This document shows, in pieces, positions 62,269-64,000 of a DNA stretch of 64,000 bases. The DNA is from Georgenia yuyongxinii (lineage in GTDB: Bacteria; Actinomycetota; Actinomycetes; Actinomycetales; Actinomycetaceae). Each line of letters begins with the position of its first letter. Positions within the stretch are counted from its first letter, which is position 1. Where the stretch lies: NCBI RefSeq assembly GCF_006352065.1, contig NZ_CP040915.1:2852001-2916000 (forward strand), given 5' to 3'. A program made the position numbers and the translations under genes. Under the pieces are notes generated by a model. It saw nothing but the letters and a program-made list of their open reading frames with translations. It made no database searches and had not been told where the DNA came from.

Positions 62269-64000
62269 ATGGACCGTGACCTCAGCCACGACGTTCCCAC
62301 CGGAGCCGATCCCACGCCCCCGACCACCGGCGCTAAGCCGAAGCGGGAGCAGGTGCGCACGCCACTGCCGGTGGACCCCGCCGAGCTGCACCGGGTGGCC
62401 TACGGCTACTCGCACAACCCGCACTCGGTGCTCGGGGCCCACGTCGGCCCGGGCGGGGTGACGGTGCGCACCGTGCGCCATCTCGCCGACGCCGTCGAGG
62501 TGATCACCGCCGTCGGCACCTATCCAGCCACCCACGAGCAGGACGGCCTGTGGGTGGCGCTGCTGCCCGACACGCAGGTGCCCGACTACCGGCTGCGTGT
62601 GACGTACGGCGAGCTCAGCAGCGTGGTGGACGACCCCTACCGGTTCCTGCCCACCCTGGGCGAGCTCGACCAGCACCTCATCGCCGAGGGCCGCCACGAA
62701 GAGCTGTGGAAGGTGCTCGGCGCGCACCTGCACACCTTCGCCAGCGAGCTCGGCGAGGTCCACGGCGCGAGCTTCGCGGTGTGGGCGCCCAACGCCCGGG
62801 CGGTGCGCGTCGTCGGCGACTTCAACGCCTGGGACGGAACGACCACCGCCATGCGCTCCCTCGGCGCATCCGGCATCTGGGAGATCTTCGTGCCCGGCGC
62901 CGAGGAGGGCACCCGCTACAAGTACGAGATCCAGTACCAGGACGGGTCCTGGCACCAGAAAGCGGACCCCATGGCCCGGGCCACCGAGGTGCCGCCGGCG
63001 ACGGCGTCCGTCGTCGAGCGCTCCACCCACACCTGGTCCGACGACGCCTGGCTCGAGCGGCGCTCCCGGGTCAACCCGCACACCGGGCCGATGAGCGTCT
63101 ACGAGGTCCACCTCGGCTCGTGGCGCCCCGGCCTCGGCTACCGCGCGCTCGCCGAGGAGCTCGTGGCGCACGTGACGAACCTGGGCTTCACCCACGTCGA
63201 GCTCCTGCCCGTGGCCGAGCACCCCTTCGGGGGCTCCTGGGGCTACCAGGTCACCTCCTATTACGCGCCGACGTCGCGGTTCGGCTCCCCCGACGACTTC
63301 CGCTACCTCGTGGACCGGCTGCACGCCGCCGGCGTCGGCGTCCTCCTGGACTGGGTCCCTGCCCACTTCCCGAAGGACGCCTGGGCGCTGGCGCGGTTCG
63401 ACGGCACCTCCCTGTACGAGGACCCGGACCCGCTGCGCGGCGAGCACCAGGACTGGGGCACGTACGTCTTCAACTTCGGCCGGCGGGAGGTGCGCAACTT
63501 CCTGGTAGCCAACGCGCTGTACTGGCTCCAGGAGTTCCACATCGACGGCCTGCGGGTCGACGCCGTCGCCTCCATGCTCTACCTGGACTACTCCCGCCAG
63601 CCCGGCCAGTGGCGGCCCAACGCCCGCGGCGGCCGGGAGAACCTCGAGGCCATCGGGTTCCTGCAGGAGACCACCGCCACGGCGTACCGCAAGGTGCCCG
63701 GCATCGTCCTGGTCGCCGAGGAGTCCACCGCGTGGCCCGGCGTGACGGCGCAGACCGCCCACGGCGGCCTCGGCTTCGGGCTGAAGTGGAACATGGGCTG
63801 GATGAACGACACCCTGCGCTACGTCGCGGAGGAGCCGATCAACCGCCGCTACCACCACGGTGAGCTGACGTTCTCGCTGGTCTACGCGTTCTCGGAGCAG
63901 TTCGTCCTGCCCCTCAGCCACGACGAGGTGGTCCACGGCAAGGGGTCCCTGCTCACCAAGATGCCCGGCGACCGGTGGCAGCAGCTCGCCGGCGTGCGGG
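62269..64000 (+). CDS. glgB: 1,4-alpha-glucan branching enzyme (partial, runs off the window)
   Basis: 577 residues of an open frame with no stop before the window end. N-terminal carbohydrate module ([19 protein letters not shown]), CBM48 ([28 protein letters not shown]), then GH13: [52 protein letters not shown] with the catalytic Asp, [13 protein letters not shown] with the Glu, [16 protein letters not shown]. Adds alpha-1,6 branches to the glucan made by GlgE. ATG 62269 has GGAAGAG 8 nt upstream. 163 bp after mak. Confidence 0.94.
   Translation, partial: MDRDLSHDVPTGADPTPPTTGAKPKREQVRTPLPVDPAELHRVAYGYSHNPHSVLGAHVGPGGVTVRTVRHLADAVEVITAVGTYPATHEQDGLWVALLPDTQVPDYRLRVTYGELSSVVDDPYRFLPTLGELDQHLIAEGRHEELWKVLGAHLHTFASELGEVHGASFAVWAPNARAVRVVGDFNAWDGTTTAMRSLGASGIWEIFVPGAEEGTRYKYEIQYQDGSWHQKADPMARATEVPPATASVVERSTHTWSDDAWLERRSRVNPHTGPMSVYEVHLGSWRPGLGYRALAEELVAHVTNLGFTHVELLPVAEHPFGGSWGYQVTSYYAPTSRFGSPDDFRYLVDRLHAAGVGVLLDWVPAHFPKDAWALARFDGTSLYEDPDPLRGEHQDWGTYVFNFGRREVRNFLVANALYWLQEFHIDGLRVDAVASMLYLDYSRQPGQWRPNARGGRENLEAIGFLQETTATAYRKVPGIVLVAEESTAWPGVTAQTAHGGLGFGLKWNMGWMNDTLRYVAEEPINRRYHHGELTFSLVYAFSEQFVLPLSHDEVVHGKGSLLTKMPGDRWQQLAGVR

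Overview
The window is high-GC DNA from an actinobacterium. Actinobacterial marker families are present: a WhiB-type regulator, a mycoredoxin, a DUF4193 protein, PPA1309, UPF0182, a DUF2342 metalloprotease, GlgE/Mak maltosyl metabolism, and GTG/TTG starts with several probable leaderless promoters. The overall gene set looks like Micrococcales (Cellulomonas/Georgenia-like); that placement is inference, since no rRNA is present.

0-17.4 kb is an accessory-looking region with small genes and loose spacing. It holds an AhpD-like protein, a stand-alone cytochrome oxidase subunit I (ctaD) divergent from a Cys-containing HTH regulator, a hemerythrin-like protein, DUF4193, gap-acn with an ATGA overlap, a small protein with four GRYDDG-type repeats, a ferredoxin-reductase-like flavoprotein, a small membrane protein, a VOC protein, a GH15 glucanase plus coupled membrane protein, a Met/Cys-hyperrich Csp/DUF326-type copper-storage candidate, a flavin monooxygenase and a decayed intradiol dioxygenase. 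The theme is redox, metal and stress handling.

17.48-23.18 kb is a compact integrated element in the initiator tRNA-fMet gene. A 41-bp copy of the tRNA 3' half lies at the left end and the intact tRNA at the right end, next to a tyrosine integrase. Its cargo is a membrane-anchored serine hydrolase and a divergent TetR / beta-ketoacyl-synthase pair that shares two palindromic operators.

23.4-38.6 kb is mostly conserved actinobacterial core: UPF0182, PPA1309, a Lon-like PDZ protease, DUF2342, a ThiF-like protein, whiB7 with a uORF/attenuator leader, uvrD2, mycoredoxin, nudC and a frameshifted lipoprotein. 38.9-42 kb holds an unrecognised protein, a SnoaL-like protein and a DUF222/HNH protein. 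42.6-47.8 kb carries the conserved set etfB-etfA and nifS-mnmA, with an FMN reductase between them.

48-64 kb is a glycogen/trehalose cluster. glgX, trpS and two small membrane proteins come first. glgP then diverges from the operon glgE-treS-mak-glgB, and glgB runs off the window end. Together these enzymes interconvert trehalose, maltose, maltose-1-phosphate and branched alpha-glucan (the GlgE route), with GlgX and GlgP for breakdown. A LacI-type palindrome lies between glgP and glgE.
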